A stretch of DNA of 64,000 bases from Candidatus Methanomassiliicoccus intestinalis Issoire-Mx1 (GCF_000404225.1 NC_021353.1:1178001-1242000); one strand, 5' to 3'; counted from the stretch's first letter, positions 42,596 to 51,270 are shown. Program-made: numbers and translations. The notes: a model not told the origin generated them from the letters alone.

Positions 42596-43918
42596 TTATG
42601 CTTTCCCGTATGCCATATCATAAGAGATTATGAAATGCAAGCTGGAAAGATCGATATCCAGATCAGTGAATTTATCCATAAACTCCTGATTCAAAGAATC
42701 AGCCCAGTCTTCTGAGAAAATCTCTGGATATAGCACAGCTGCAGTATAAGCTATTCTCAGAGGTATCGGTGCGTCTCCTGTGATCACATATGCATCATGA
42801 TTCTCGTATGCCTTGGTATGCGATAGTATATCCAGACTGCTTTCATACTTATCAGTGTCATCTATGGTTCCGCTGTACCAGTCATTGGTTCTGATTGATA
42901 CTATGTAATCGAAATCATAATTGTACAGCCAGGTATCAGAAGTGCTGAAGTATGCACCAGATGAGTAGGATGTAAGAACACTGTCGTCCAGAGCATATTC
43001 TCCTCCGGCAGCTCTGATTACGTCAACATAATCGGATGTTCCAGCAGAGATCCAAAGACCTTTAGTTGTTGCAGTACCATTGCAGGTGATGGCTGTTTTC
43101 TTCTCTACTCCATTTAACTTAGAATTGATTTCATTTTGAAGACCTATCCACCATTCTGCAATATTCTTGCATGCATCTTCAGTCTGGAACAGGAATCCAA
43201 TCAGGAAAAGCTGTGAGCAGAACTCATCTACATCCACTGATGCAGGAGCTACGCGTATAACATCAACATTCATCTCTTCGTACTGCGGTTCCACACTGTC
43301 TTTGTCAACAGTGGTTGCGGTCTTATCTGAAATGATGGCTGTAACATTGTACTTTGAAATGTAGGATGATGCATTGTCAATCGGCATTTTGGTTGAGCTT
43401 CCGCCGATAGATTCCATTTTGCTGTATGTAGGGAACAGTGTTGGATCCGGAGGCGAAGAACTGCTGTACGAAATTCCGTGCACCATGTCATTTACTCCAG
43501 CCATAGTCAAGAGCCAGAGCATGTTTGCAGATCCTGTCGCGAGAGCAGATTTTACGGGCCACTGAGTCGATACAACATAATCTCCTGTTGAACAGGTGTT
43601 GTAATGATAAACAGTGCATGTATCGCCGTTGATTATCTGCTGGACAAGAGTTTTGTCATCTTCAGTTATTTTTCCGTCATGGTTGGCATCAGCCAAAGGA
43701 TGATCAGAGAAATTTTCCTTGCCTGCCAAAATATCATCAATGAGGTCAAGATCATTCTGGTCAATGGTGTAATTACCATCAGCATTGCCGAATACTCTCA
43801 GCTGAGAGTTGATCTCTACCTCACTGGATTTACTTTCATGAGTTATTAAAACGATTGCGCAAGCCGCCACAAGAACAACAGCAACTACTGCAACAACCGT
43901 AATTTTCATCTTATCCAT
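42596..43918 (-). CDS. ABC importer substrate-binding protein with dockerin-like N-terminus, second copy
   Basis: The 440-residue protein has an N-terminal anchor (residues 5-25), then a dockerin-like EF-hand pair (GNADGNYTIDQNDLDLIDDI and ADANHDGKITEDDKTLVQQI, about 42-92). A BtuF/FepB-like domain follows (GVNDMVHGISYSS, KYNVTAIISDKT, LWISAGTSDYVDVIRAAGG). Layout equals that of the protein at 29278-30576 but the binding domains are divergent, so the two probably take different ligands. It heads the five-gene operon down to 39301 and has the same operator. Confidence 0.85.
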   Translation of the reverse strand: MDKMKITVVAVVAVVLVAACAIVLITHESKSSEVEINSQLRVFGNADGNYTIDQNDLDLIDDILAGKENFSDHPLADANHDGKITEDDKTLVQQIINGDTCTVYHYNTCSTGDYVVSTQWPVKSALATGSANMLWLLTMAGVNDMVHGISYSSSSPPDPTLFPTYSKMESIGGSSTKMPIDNASSYISKYNVTAIISDKTATTVDKDSVEPQYEEMNVDVIRVAPASVDVDEFCSQLFLIGFLFQTEDACKNIAEWWIGLQNEINSKLNGVEKKTAITCNGTATTKGLWISAGTSDYVDVIRAAGGEYALDDSVLTSYSSGAYFSTSDTWLYNYDFDYIVSIRTNDWYSGTIDDTDKYESSLDILSHTKAYENHDAYVITGDAPIPLRIAYTAAVLYPEIFSEDWADSLNQEFMDKFTDLDIDLSSLHFIISYDMAYGKA

Positions 43919-43927
43919 ACAATCACT

Positions 43928-43969
43928 TGGATGTAATATCCATTCGCGAAATAAGTGAGTGAATATATA
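43928..43969 (-). promoter_or_regulatory. Promoter with dyad operator TGGAT-N5-ATCCA, second copy
   Basis: On the minus strand a TATA box (TATATAT, 43963-43969) precedes the dyad TGGAT-ATTAC-ATCCA (43928-43942), which overlaps the predicted start of transcription 10 bp before the ATG. It is nearly identical in sequence and position to the site at 30586-30600. Confidence 0.6.
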
Positions 43970-44128
43970 TTACTTTCTTCGTGCCAGTTTTAAAAATATC
44001 CTGTGAACTGCTGCAGCTGAGATATTATTTGCAGAGCTGAGATGCAACAAAATTATAGCATTTCCTGCTGACTGTCCGGATGTCTGTTTCAGCAGCAGCT
44101 GACTGGTAAAAACATAAAAAAGATAGAA

Positions 44129-44590
44129 TTAAGATTTGTTTGCGCCCAGTTCGCGCAGATGCTGATACTGCCATTTTCTTTCTTCTTCAACTGCATCATT
44201 GGCGTTATCCTTCAAAGAATGATACAAGGATTTAACAGCATAAGTGGAAGCGTGTACGGCATGCTCTGCAACATGTGCAGTAGCTGCAGAATGACCTGCA
44301 GATCTGGCAGCCAATTCAGCAGACATATTTTCTAAGTCTCTTGCAGAAGCATGTGCATCAAAAGCAATCGAACGCGCTTCCGGCATTGGTATTTCACCGT
44401 CAGCCCATTTTCTTGCAGCTTCGATAGCCAGTCTTGGTCTTTTGTCTTCCGGACAGACACTCTCAAAATTTTTCAGTACGCGTTCAGCACAATCAGCTGC
44501 CCAGACGGCAAGAATTTTCTGATCCTGTTTGCATGCCAGCTTTTCAATGGAATTGAATAACTTTTCTGAGTCCGCAAACTTTGCTTTCAT
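44129..44590 (-). CDS. Imm5-like putative immunity protein
   Basis: The 153-residue, Ala/His-rich helical protein shows the pattern of the Imm5-like family: VWAADCAERVL, CPEDKRPRLAIEAARKWADGEI, EARSIAFDAHASAR, ARSAGHSAATAHVAEHA and WQYQHLREL. Members are annotated as putative immunity proteins of polymorphic toxin systems, sometimes mislabelled SbcC. No toxin gene adjoins it here. It lies 31 bp before (downstream of) the 498-residue protein gene on the same strand and may be co-transcribed with it. Confidence 0.65.
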   Translation of the reverse strand: MKAKFADSEKLFNSIEKLACKQDQKILAVWAADCAERVLKNFESVCPEDKRPRLAIEAARKWADGEIPMPEARSIAFDAHASARDLENMSAELAARSAGHSAATAHVAEHAVHASTYAVKSLYHSLKDNANDAVEEERKWQYQHLRELGANKS

Positions 44591-44621
44591 AAAGGCCTGT
44601 TAATGCATTTTATCTTAATAA

Positions 44622-46118
44622 CTATTCCATCTGCAATGACTCGGTTTCGATATTTTCAAGAGTTTCATCAGTTCTTCCGACATTGATGTCCGGTACCGCA
44701 ACAGAACCGTACGACTGATATCGTTTCAGGCAGTCTCTGGAACCTTTATAGCCGTCTCCGAATGCGTCTCCGAGAGAAGCGTATCCAAGTCTGTCAGCAC
44801 CTCTGACGGCGGCTACTCCCGGACAAGTTGCTCTGTGAACTACCCCTGAAGAAACATCAGCAATGAATGGATAGGATGTAGGGAACAGTTTATCAAAACT
44901 GATATCGCTCCGGATAGTCAGAATGCCTGAAGAGACAGAAGTTCCTTTGACCAGAAATTCAGGCTGAAAGGGAAGGTCTGCAGAAAGTTTCCTCTCAAAT
45001 ATTGCTGTAATGTCAACCGGATCCATATTCAGAATCTTTTCTTCCAGACGGCTTCTGGCAACCTTCAAGATAAGATTTGGAAAGCTCCCGGGAGCATCGA
45101 TGGAGAACGCGATCTTTGAGACTTTAGCGAAGAGTTTGTCATTCTCGGCATAAATTTTGACGATTGCATTGTTTACAACAGCCTTGGCGTCTGTATCCAG
45201 ATCATAGATTGTCATGTCTTTGGAAGAAAATGGCTTAGGCATGCTGGCCACGGCGTGTATTTTCAGGTCCATATCGGCATCGTATATCTCCACATTATCA
45301 GTTATGCGCATTTTGGGCATTGCCGGTCGGATCTCGGCATGATAATCAACTTTAGCTCTGCTGCCTCCCCAGAACGGCCTTCTGATTCCGCTTACCTGTT
45401 TCAGCCAGGAAATAAAATCATTAGAATCAGATTCGATTTTTCCCTCTTCAACAATGGGAGAAACAAGATTTGGCCATATGTCTTTGAGCATATCGTTCAA
45501 TGCGACTTCGGAAATAGATGCGGAAAGATCATTTTCTCCTGTGAAACTCTCCAAGTCTGTTTTAATGCCGAGCGAGCATTCATTAAGACACAGTGCTGCT
45601 GCAAGGCTGCCGTTGAATGAGGCCAGATAAGGAGCTGAGATGTTGAATTTAGGGCTCCCGGCCAGCATTGAGGCAGGCACCAGAACAGACAGGGACATAT
45701 CGGCATCGAGGGAATCAAGATGCAGCAGCTTCTGCAGCGGAAGGGCATTTATAATAACATTCAGGATGGCAATGGCAATCGGTCCAGAACTTCTGCCCCA
45801 GAATTTAGCATCTTCTATGCTTATGTTTCTGACTTTAATCCCAGGACCTACAAGAATATCAAAATAAGCTACTGTATCAGCAGTGAGAATTCCTGAAGTT
45901 ATGTGCAAAGCCAGCCTGAGACCGGCCTTGCCTTTTCTAAGCTCAACATATGGAGGTTCAGACAGTGAGATTGTATAGGGCACATTAAAACTTCTGAATC
46001 TGGCAGTGCCCTTGAATGAAGTAAAATATGATGAGTGAAACGCAGAAGACGCCATAGAGTTAAGCGTCTTCTCGTTTGCTTCCAGAACTAAATCGTACCC
46101 ATGAGTGTCATAACTCAT
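44622..46118 (-). CDS. Uncharacterised 498-aa beta-rich protein, possibly TULIP-like, with Ada-like Cys motif
   Basis: No named family is recognised. The protein is built of two similar beta-strand-rich halves (for example FNVPYTISLSEPPYVELRKG and MRITDNVEIYDADMDLKIHAV), each with amphipathic strands and a long helix region. This is reminiscent of TULIP/BPI-type lipid-binding domains, an inference from strand pattern only. Near the C-terminus, VHRATCPGVAAVRGADRLGY then DGYKGSRDC resembles the small H-x4-C...GY...C domain related to the Ada metal-binding domain. There is no signal peptide or membrane segment. It ends in TAG. It sits between nadA and the Imm5-like gene on the same strand. Confidence 0.4.
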   Translation of the reverse strand: MSYDTHGYDLVLEANEKTLNSMASSAFHSSYFTSFKGTARFRSFNVPYTISLSEPPYVELRKGKAGLRLALHITSGILTADTVAYFDILVGPGIKVRNISIEDAKFWGRSSGPIAIAILNVIINALPLQKLLHLDSLDADMSLSVLVPASMLAGSPKFNISAPYLASFNGSLAAALCLNECSLGIKTDLESFTGENDLSASISEVALNDMLKDIWPNLVSPIVEEGKIESDSNDFISWLKQVSGIRRPFWGGSRAKVDYHAEIRPAMPKMRITDNVEIYDADMDLKIHAVASMPKPFSSKDMTIYDLDTDAKAVVNNAIVKIYAENDKLFAKVSKIAFSIDAPGSFPNLILKVARSRLEEKILNMDPVDITAIFERKLSADLPFQPEFLVKGTSVSSGILTIRSDISFDKLFPTSYPFIADVSSGVVHRATCPGVAAVRGADRLGYASLGDAFGDGYKGSRDCLKRYQSYGSVAVPDINVGRTDETLENIETESLQME

Positions 46119-46145
46119 GTGATGAAATAGTAGAGCTTGTAGCCT

Positions 46146-47048
46146 TTAAGACCTTCCTATCTCAAGCATCCTGCGGAGAGGTTCCCTGGCTCTTGCGGCA
46201 ATCTCCTCATCTACAACTATTTCTGGAGCCATGTTTTCAAGAGCGCTGATTATGTTGTCCAGAGTGATCAGTTTCATTGTCGGGCAGACTGCTCCCTTTA
46301 CAGGATAGAATGTTTTGTCCGGCACTTCCTTGGTAAGGCGGTGTATCATATCCGTTTCTGTACCAACTATGAATTCAGTCTTGTCAGAAGATCTGGCGGC
46401 AGAAATCATTCCTTCAGTGGAGCAGACAAAGTCAGCAATGTCTATAACTTCCGGAGGGCATTCTGGATGTGCCAATATAACTGCATCTGGATGCTCTTTT
46501 TTGAGCGCCTCTATCTTTTCTTTCGTGATGGAGTCGTGTGTGGGACAGTAACCAGGCCACATTATGATGCCTTTGTCCGTCTCTCTTTGAGAGCATGAAG
46601 CCAGGTTTTCATCGGGAATGAAAATAACGATATCTGACTCCAGACTGTCAATGACTTTAACCGCGTTGGAAGATGTGCAGCATACATCTGCTTCAGCTTT
46701 GCATTCGGCAGAAGTGTTCACATAGGCAACTACATCAGCCTTTGGAAAATCCTTTTTCAGCATTTTGATTCCATCGACTGTGCACATCGCAGCCATCGGG
46801 CATTTTGCCATTGGTTCCGGGTGAAGAACCACTTTGTCTGGATTTAGAATTTTGGCACTCTCTGCCATAAAATCTACGCCGCAGAAAACAATCACATCCG
46901 CATCGGTTTTCGATGCCTGAAGCGCAAGGCCTAAGGAGTCGCCTACATAGTCAGCGATGTCTTGTATTTCCGGTACCTGATAGTTATGGGCTAGGATTAC
47001 GGCATTCCTCTCCCGTTTTAATTCCTCAATTCTTTCCTGAGGCCGCAT
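46146..47048 (-). CDS. nadA: Quinolinate synthase A
   Basis: The 300-residue protein condenses iminoaspartate with dihydroxyacetone phosphate to quinolinate in NAD synthesis. It begins with AVILAHNYQVPEIQDIADYVGDSLGL and has the three cluster-ligand cysteines expected for its [4Fe-4S] cluster (C83 in AKCPMAAMC, C168 in PGYCPTH, C255 in GAVCPTMK), plus VNTSAECKAEADVCCTSSNA and PDENLA. Length matches the archaeal/Thermotoga type. It is divergent from mptD; nadB and nadC are not in the window. Confidence 0.95.
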   Translation of the reverse strand: MRPQERIEELKRERNAVILAHNYQVPEIQDIADYVGDSLGLALQASKTDADVIVFCGVDFMAESAKILNPDKVVLHPEPMAKCPMAAMCTVDGIKMLKKDFPKADVVAYVNTSAECKAEADVCCTSSNAVKVIDSLESDIVIFIPDENLASCSQRETDKGIIMWPGYCPTHDSITKEKIEALKKEHPDAVILAHPECPPEVIDIADFVCSTEGMISAARSSDKTEFIVGTETDMIHRLTKEVPDKTFYPVKGAVCPTMKLITLDNIISALENMAPEIVVDEEIAARAREPLRRMLEIGRS

Positions 47049-47070
47049 AGCTACGTGATATTTTAATGCA

Positions 47071-47077
47071 TATAAAA
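47071..47077 (+). promoter_or_regulatory. mptD TATA box
   Basis: TATAAAA lies 30-36 bp before ATG 47107, giving a short leader or leaderless transcript. Confidence 0.5.
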
Positions 47078-47106
47078 GGTTAGTATGCAGACGGCAAATT
47101 TAGTAT

Positions 47107-47520
47107 ATGCGGAGGGTATGCTCAGATGGTCAAATGTCTCCTTCTAGAGAAGAAAAAGTGGCAGAATACTTTAACTGCAGCATCAGAGAGCGTGCCGTAT
47201 TCGAAGCCGGCATCAAACTGGCAGCCGTATATCATCAGTTTATAGGAACCCCTATCAGCGCCTCTAATGCTGAAAGCCTTGAACGAGCTATTGAAGAAGG
47301 TGTTAAAGTCCAGCCTTTTGTGGAAGATGTGAAGGTATCAGTAGACCGCAGCAGGCTGAGAGAAAAGAAAAACGAATATGACTATCAGTCTCTTACAGGA
47401 GAAATGCTTGACGTCCTTGTAAAAATAAAGATTAAAAACATCAGGGTGACTTCGAGAATGAGATACATCAAAGATGTGAGATACCCTCTGATGTATGTAG
47501 AGGAGATTTCAGAAGATTGA
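47107..47520 (+). CDS. mptD: Archaeal dihydroneopterin aldolase
   Basis: The 137-residue protein matches the archaeal MptD family, which cleaves 7,8-dihydroneopterin to 6-hydroxymethyl-7,8-dihydropterin on the way to (sarcina)pterin. Recognised segments are AEYFNCSIRERAVFEAGIKLAAVYHQFIGTPIS, IEEGVKVQPFVEDVKV, YDYQSLTGEMLDVLVKIKI and VRYPLMYVEEI. ATG 47107 (behind a TATA box) or ATG 47134 could be the start; the conserved part begins after the second. This methanogen cofactor gene supports the archaeal assignment. Confidence 0.85.
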   Translation: MRRVCSDGQMSPSREEKVAEYFNCSIRERAVFEAGIKLAAVYHQFIGTPISASNAESLERAIEEGVKVQPFVEDVKVSVDRSRLREKKNEYDYQSLTGEMLDVLVKIKIKNIRVTSRMRYIKDVRYPLMYVEEISED

Positions 47521-47684
47521 GTATTCTCAGTCTCTGCATAGATCTAGATACACAACTGAATTCTTCTCAAGTTTATTCAGAGCCGGAGTACAGCGCTGTT
47601 TCTGCTGCCGGCCTAACACACATATCTAGTACCTGCTCAGACAGATTTTCAATAGATAGGACTCTGCTAAAAAAAGAATTAAGA

Positions 47685-47707
47685 GAGACTGGGTCTCTCA
47701 GATTTTA
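47685..47707 (+). terminator. Terminator between mptD and the membrane protein gene
   Basis: Stem GAGAGAC-TGG-GTCTCTC (47685-47701) followed by AGATTTT; the A-rich left flank would make it usable by the convergent gene as well. Confidence 0.6.
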
Positions 47708-47709
47708 AC

Positions 47710-48060
47710 TTAAATTTTGAAATAAGTTCTAACTTTAGGTGTAGCTAAGTAGCAGATAACGATTACATCTATCACTGCAGGAACTATGTTTGCGTTAATG
47801 CCTTCAGATTCGATCATCGTATATGCTGCCATTATGATATCTAAGATAGAGAATATAAGACCGAGGTACCAGAACACTTTTATTCCATTCCACAGTCCAT
47901 AGATAACGATCAGCATAAGTATTGAAACAATCACAGAACCAACTATGTCTGGATTTGCACCAGTATCGATGATCTGCCAAATTCCACCTGCTAATCCTAC
48001 TATGCCTATAATCGCGAACAATACGCAGATAATAGTTATCATCAATGGTCTTTTTGCCAT
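47710..48060 (-). CDS. Small integral membrane protein (4 TM)
   Basis: The 116-residue protein has four predicted helices (about 5-28, 38-58, 62-82 and 90-108) and ends in a basic tail (PKVRTYFKI). Family unrecognised. It is convergent with mptD across a terminator. Only a membrane location can be claimed. Confidence 0.6.
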   Translation of the reverse strand: MAKRPLMITIICVLFAIIGIVGLAGGIWQIIDTGANPDIVGSVIVSILMLIVIYGLWNGIKVFWYLGLIFSILDIIMAAYTMIESEGINANIVPAVIDVIVICYLATPKVRTYFKI

Positions 48061-48275
48061 GACGGGGTATTCTGATATAGTAGTATATTAACAAGACCAC
48101 GAAATAACAATAAATAGATTTTTGATATATATACTGGCATATTACGAAAATTAATTTCATTAATATTTAATAGAACGAAAAATATGTCAGTGCTTCTGAG
48201 AAACAATTTAAGATGTAAATCAGTTAATTATTTACTCCACTTAAGAACTAAGTGAACTTCGAAAGGACTGTAAAA

Positions 48276-48734
48276 ATGAGAATTGAATTTAAAAAAGTAA
48301 CAGAAAAAAATATCGAGGACATCTTGAAGCTCAAGGTAAAGGACAATCAAAAGACATTTATTGAAAGTGTCCCGGAATGTTTAAAAGAAGCTGCAGAAAA
48401 ATCATGCTGGAGACCTGTAGGAATTTACGATGAAGATATTCTGATTGGCTTTGCCATGTACTGTTTCTGGAAGGAAGACCAGCATGTCTGGATGGATAGG
48501 TTTTTGATCGCCTCCGAATTTCAAGGAAAGGGATACGGCTCTGCAGTATTCCCGCAGCTGCTGAAGAAGATTGAAAGCGAGTATCAATGCAGCGAGATCT
48601 ATCTGAGTGTATTCAAAGACAATACAGCTGCCATTAATCTTTACGAAAAAAATGGATTTCGCTTCAACGGTGAAAAAGATATCAAAGGCGAAGATGTGAT
48701 GGTTTTGAATCTCAGACGGTCTGTCGTACTATAA
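48276..48734 (+). CDS. GNAT-family N-acetyltransferase
   Basis: The 152-residue protein (from MRIEFKKVTEKN) has the GNAT fold: GIYDEDILIGFAMYCFWKED (strands 2-4), WMDRFLIASEFQGKGYGSAVFPQLL with the acetyl-CoA-binding QGKGYG loop, and the C-terminal LSVFKDNTAAINLYEKNGFRFNGE. It resembles spermidine/spermine-type acetyltransferases (BltD-like), but the substrate is not certain. GAAAGGA (48261-48267) precedes ATG 48276; an in-frame start at 48252 is less likely. Confidence 0.85.
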   Translation: MRIEFKKVTEKNIEDILKLKVKDNQKTFIESVPECLKEAAEKSCWRPVGIYDEDILIGFAMYCFWKEDQHVWMDRFLIASEFQGKGYGSAVFPQLLKKIESEYQCSEIYLSVFKDNTAAINLYEKNGFRFNGEKDIKGEDVMVLNLRRSVVL

Positions 48735-48922
48735 TTTATTTTAATTGGACATATGAAGAGTTTATCATCTATGTGGAATACATATAGTCATTACGAGAAT
48801 GTATTATATTGCAGAAAATTGAGGGCATAAGCTGCTCTCGAATGCAAAAACATAATAAGAAAGATGAGCATATCGCTGGAGCCTGAAGTAGGACACCTCT
48901 TCCAGAGCGTTTTGGTGAAAAT

Positions 48923-49468
48923 ATGGAGACAATCGCGAAAATCGGTATCACTGGACTGCCCGGTGCAGGGAAAACATACGCTGTACGTAAAGTAGTGGAA
49001 ATGTTGGAAGCCGAAGATCTGGTTGTCGGAGGAATGATGACCGAACCCATAATCGAAGACGGTAAAAAAACGGGTTTTGCGATCGTGGACTGGATGAATA
49101 AACAGCAGGGCATCTTTGCTCATGCAGATATCAATTCAAAGTACATGATAGGCAAATTCGGCATTGACCTGAAAGCCCTTGAAGACGTCGGCGTAAAGGC
49201 ATTGATGAAAGCTTCAGAAGAAGCAGATGTGATTGTGATTGATGAGGTTGGAAGAGTAGAGGTGGAGTCTCCAGCATTCATCGACACAGTAAAGTACTGC
49301 TTAGACTTGGAAAAGCCGATTCTGCTGACTTTGCATAAGAAATCCAGAAACCCCCTGCTTCAAGACATCAGAAGAAGAGATGACGTGAGAATCCTTGAAG
49401 TCACGCCGATCAACAGAAACCTTCTGCCGTATAAAATAATGAAATTAATGAAAGGAGAACTTCTTTGA
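48923..49468 (+). CDS. THEP1-family nucleoside-triphosphatase
   Basis: The 181-residue P-loop NTPase has Walker A GLPGAGKT near the N-terminus, GGMMTEPIIEDGKKTGFAIVD, and the Walker B VIVIDEVGRVEVESPAF characteristic of archaeal/Thermotoga THEP1 proteins, which hydrolyse various NTPs in vitro. The biological role is unclear. It overlaps trm1 by 4 bp, suggesting a shared transcript and possibly a nucleotide- or RNA-related role. A GGTGA just before the ATG may serve as ribosome site. Confidence 0.85.
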   Translation: METIAKIGITGLPGAGKTYAVRKVVEMLEAEDLVVGGMMTEPIIEDGKKTGFAIVDWMNKQQGIFAHADINSKYMIGKFGIDLKALEDVGVKALMKASEEADVIVIDEVGRVEVESPAFIDTVKYCLDLEKPILLTLHKKSRNPLLQDIRRRDDVRILEVTPINRNLLPYKIMKLMKGELL

Positions 49469-50562
49469 ATTTTCCAGAAGACTCTGTCGTAAGCCGGGAA
49501 GGTGCGACAGAGATTGTAATTCCTTCTGTGCATTCCGTTCATGGTCCCGGGAAACGCATAGGGAGAGTATTTTTCAATGGCCAGATGGCATTCAACAGAG
49601 ATGTTTCTGTGATGTTTATGGCAGCAAGCACTGAAAGCAGAAGCATGCTTGACGCTATGGCAGGAACCGGAGTAAGGTCAGCAAGGATAGCTCATGAAGC
49701 CAGGCCGGATCTGGAAATTGCAGCCAATGACAAGGATCCTGAAAGCTGCGTATACATCGATGCGAATTCTGAATTGAATAACGCCAACATAGAATCAATA
49801 GCAGACGATCTGAGAAGAACCTTGGCAAAAAGAGTCTTTGACTATGTCGACTTAGATCCTTTTGGAAGCCCTGTACATTTTATACCCTCAGTCATCCAGG
49901 GATTAAAGAGGCACGGCATTGCCGGCATAACTGCTACAGACACGGCGCCTCTGGCTGGAACTTATCCTAAAAAATGCATCAGGAGATATGGGGCCGTCTC
50001 GGCAAGATCGCCTTTTGGACATGAAACCGGCCTGAGAATATTGATAGGACACATTGTAAAAGAAGCCGCTAAAGAGGACAGGGGTTTAGAATGTGTGCTT
50101 TCTTTCTATGCAGACCATTATCTCAGAACATTTGTAAGGATGACAGAGGGAGGGTCTGAAGCGGATAAGGCGCTTGCCCAGCTTGGGTACATAGACTATG
50201 ATCCTCTGACGGCAAGAAGGACTGTCTCAGAAGAAAGAAGCTCTAAGAAGTCAATAGGCCCTCTGTGGACAGGACCGATTCATGACAAAGAGTTCTTAGG
50301 CAGAATGGAAGCAGACGAAAATCTGGAAACCAGAAACCGCTGCAGCAAGTATCTGGATCTCTGGAGGAACGAATTAGATATGCCGTATTTTTATGAAAAT
50401 GATGAGCTGGCTTCACTGCTGAAAAGGTCACCTCACAGAATGGATGATCTTCTTGAAGCATTGAATGACGCCGGAAAATGCTCAAAGACTCATTTTTCTC
50501 CTACCGGATTCAAAACGGATCTGGAACTTGAAGAACTCACAGATATATACAGCAGATTATAA
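49465..50562 (+). CDS. trm1: tRNA (guanine26-N2)-dimethyltransferase
   Basis: The 365-residue protein uses AdoMet to form N2,N2-dimethylguanosine at position 26 of tRNAs. It has GATEIVIPSVHSVHGPGKRIGRVFFNGQMAFNRDVSVMF, motif I LDAMAGTGVRSARIA, the catalytic DYVDLDPFGSPVHFIPS, TATDTAPLAGTYPKKC, and the archaeal C-terminal zinc-less domain. The start is TTG 49465, overlapping the THEP1-like gene stop; this matches the expected N-terminus. It is archaeal/eukaryal in distribution, supporting the source assignment. Confidence 0.93.
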   Translation: MNFPEDSVVSREGATEIVIPSVHSVHGPGKRIGRVFFNGQMAFNRDVSVMFMAASTESRSMLDAMAGTGVRSARIAHEARPDLEIAANDKDPESCVYIDANSELNNANIESIADDLRRTLAKRVFDYVDLDPFGSPVHFIPSVIQGLKRHGIAGITATDTAPLAGTYPKKCIRRYGAVSARSPFGHETGLRILIGHIVKEAAKEDRGLECVLSFYADHYLRTFVRMTEGGSEADKALAQLGYIDYDPLTARRTVSEERSSKKSIGPLWTGPIHDKEFLGRMEADENLETRNRCSKYLDLWRNELDMPYFYENDELASLLKRSPHRMDDLLEALNDAGKCSKTHFSPTGFKTDLELEELTDIYSRL

Positions 50563-50653
50563 GCTATATCTGCAGTGGTCTGTTAAAATTATTAAATATA
50601 ATTATTTTAAACAAAATGCATCCTGTTTTAGAGGCGTGCGGCTTAAAGGTTCC

Positions 50654-50878
50654 ATGGCATCACATACGCCTAGAAAATATAACATGAAAATAGGAGTTAC
50701 GAAAGAAGTTTTGGATACCGTGGATATGAGAATCAAGAAAATCGGATTCAAAAACAGAACAGACCTGCTGTATTTTTTATTAATGAACTATCTGAAAGAA
50801 GCAGCACATGAGGATTTGGTAAATAGAGAAATCGCTCTGCTAAGCCGCAAAGAAAAACAGCAGAATGAATTAAAATAA
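50654..50878 (+). CDS. Ribbon-helix-helix DNA-binding protein
   Basis: The 74-residue basic protein (MASHTPRKYNMKIGVTKEVL...) has an RHH pattern: strand KIGVTKEVLDTVDMRIKKIGF, turn KNRTDLLYFLLMNYL and a charged tail. It resembles the protein at 17891-18115 in length and layout. Start ATG 50654 is chosen because the region before it is a TATA-containing AT-rich gap and the longer frame overlaps trm1 out of phase. Three hairpins follow its stop. Confidence 0.65.
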   Translation: MASHTPRKYNMKIGVTKEVLDTVDMRIKKIGFKNRTDLLYFLLMNYLKEAAHEDLVNREIALLSRKEKQQNELK

Positions 50879-50922
50879 AGGCAGCCAGAGAGATGTTGCC
50901 CAGGTCTGTACACAGAAGATAT

Positions 50923-51038
50923 GGCAGTTGCATACCATCAGAGATATAACTGCCGGAGCAGAGCCTGTAATCAAGATAGGTTCTGCTCCAAATAATTCAT
51001 TCTGCTGCCCGTTGTTCAATGGCAGGATGCAGCAGAAT
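50923..51038 (+). ncRNA. Three consecutive hairpins, possible structured RNA or terminator set
   Basis: Stems: GGCAGTT/AACTGCC (50923-50954), GAGCAGAGCCT/AGGTTCTGCTC (50956-50988, 11 bp with one G-U) and ATTCTGCTGC/GCAGCAGAAT (50999-51038). They lie in tandem in a 466-bp gene-free region between the RHH gene and purA. The remaining 51050-51270 shows nothing coding. A terminator for the RHH gene or a small structured RNA are both possible; no known RNA family is recognised. Confidence 0.35.
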
Positions 51039-51270
51039 TCAAAGAATAAAGTTCAAATTTTTATTAAACTAGTGCCGGCACTGAACATATGTTCAAAAAT
51101 GAAAAGTGCACAGTCGCTGCACCGAGAATTCATGAAGAACGCGGTTTATCATCATTCTGATAAATTCTTTTGAAAATTCCAGAATGCTTTGATCATCAAA
51201 CTATTGATAATCTCCTGCGTTTATGATCGCCCCCTTTCATTCGAATCTGATGAAGATTGGCTCTGAGTAG

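Noticed and set aside
47517..47708. 63-codon frame overlapping the mptD stop
   Set aside because: Runs through the terminator hairpin, starts with TTG and has no recognisable domain.
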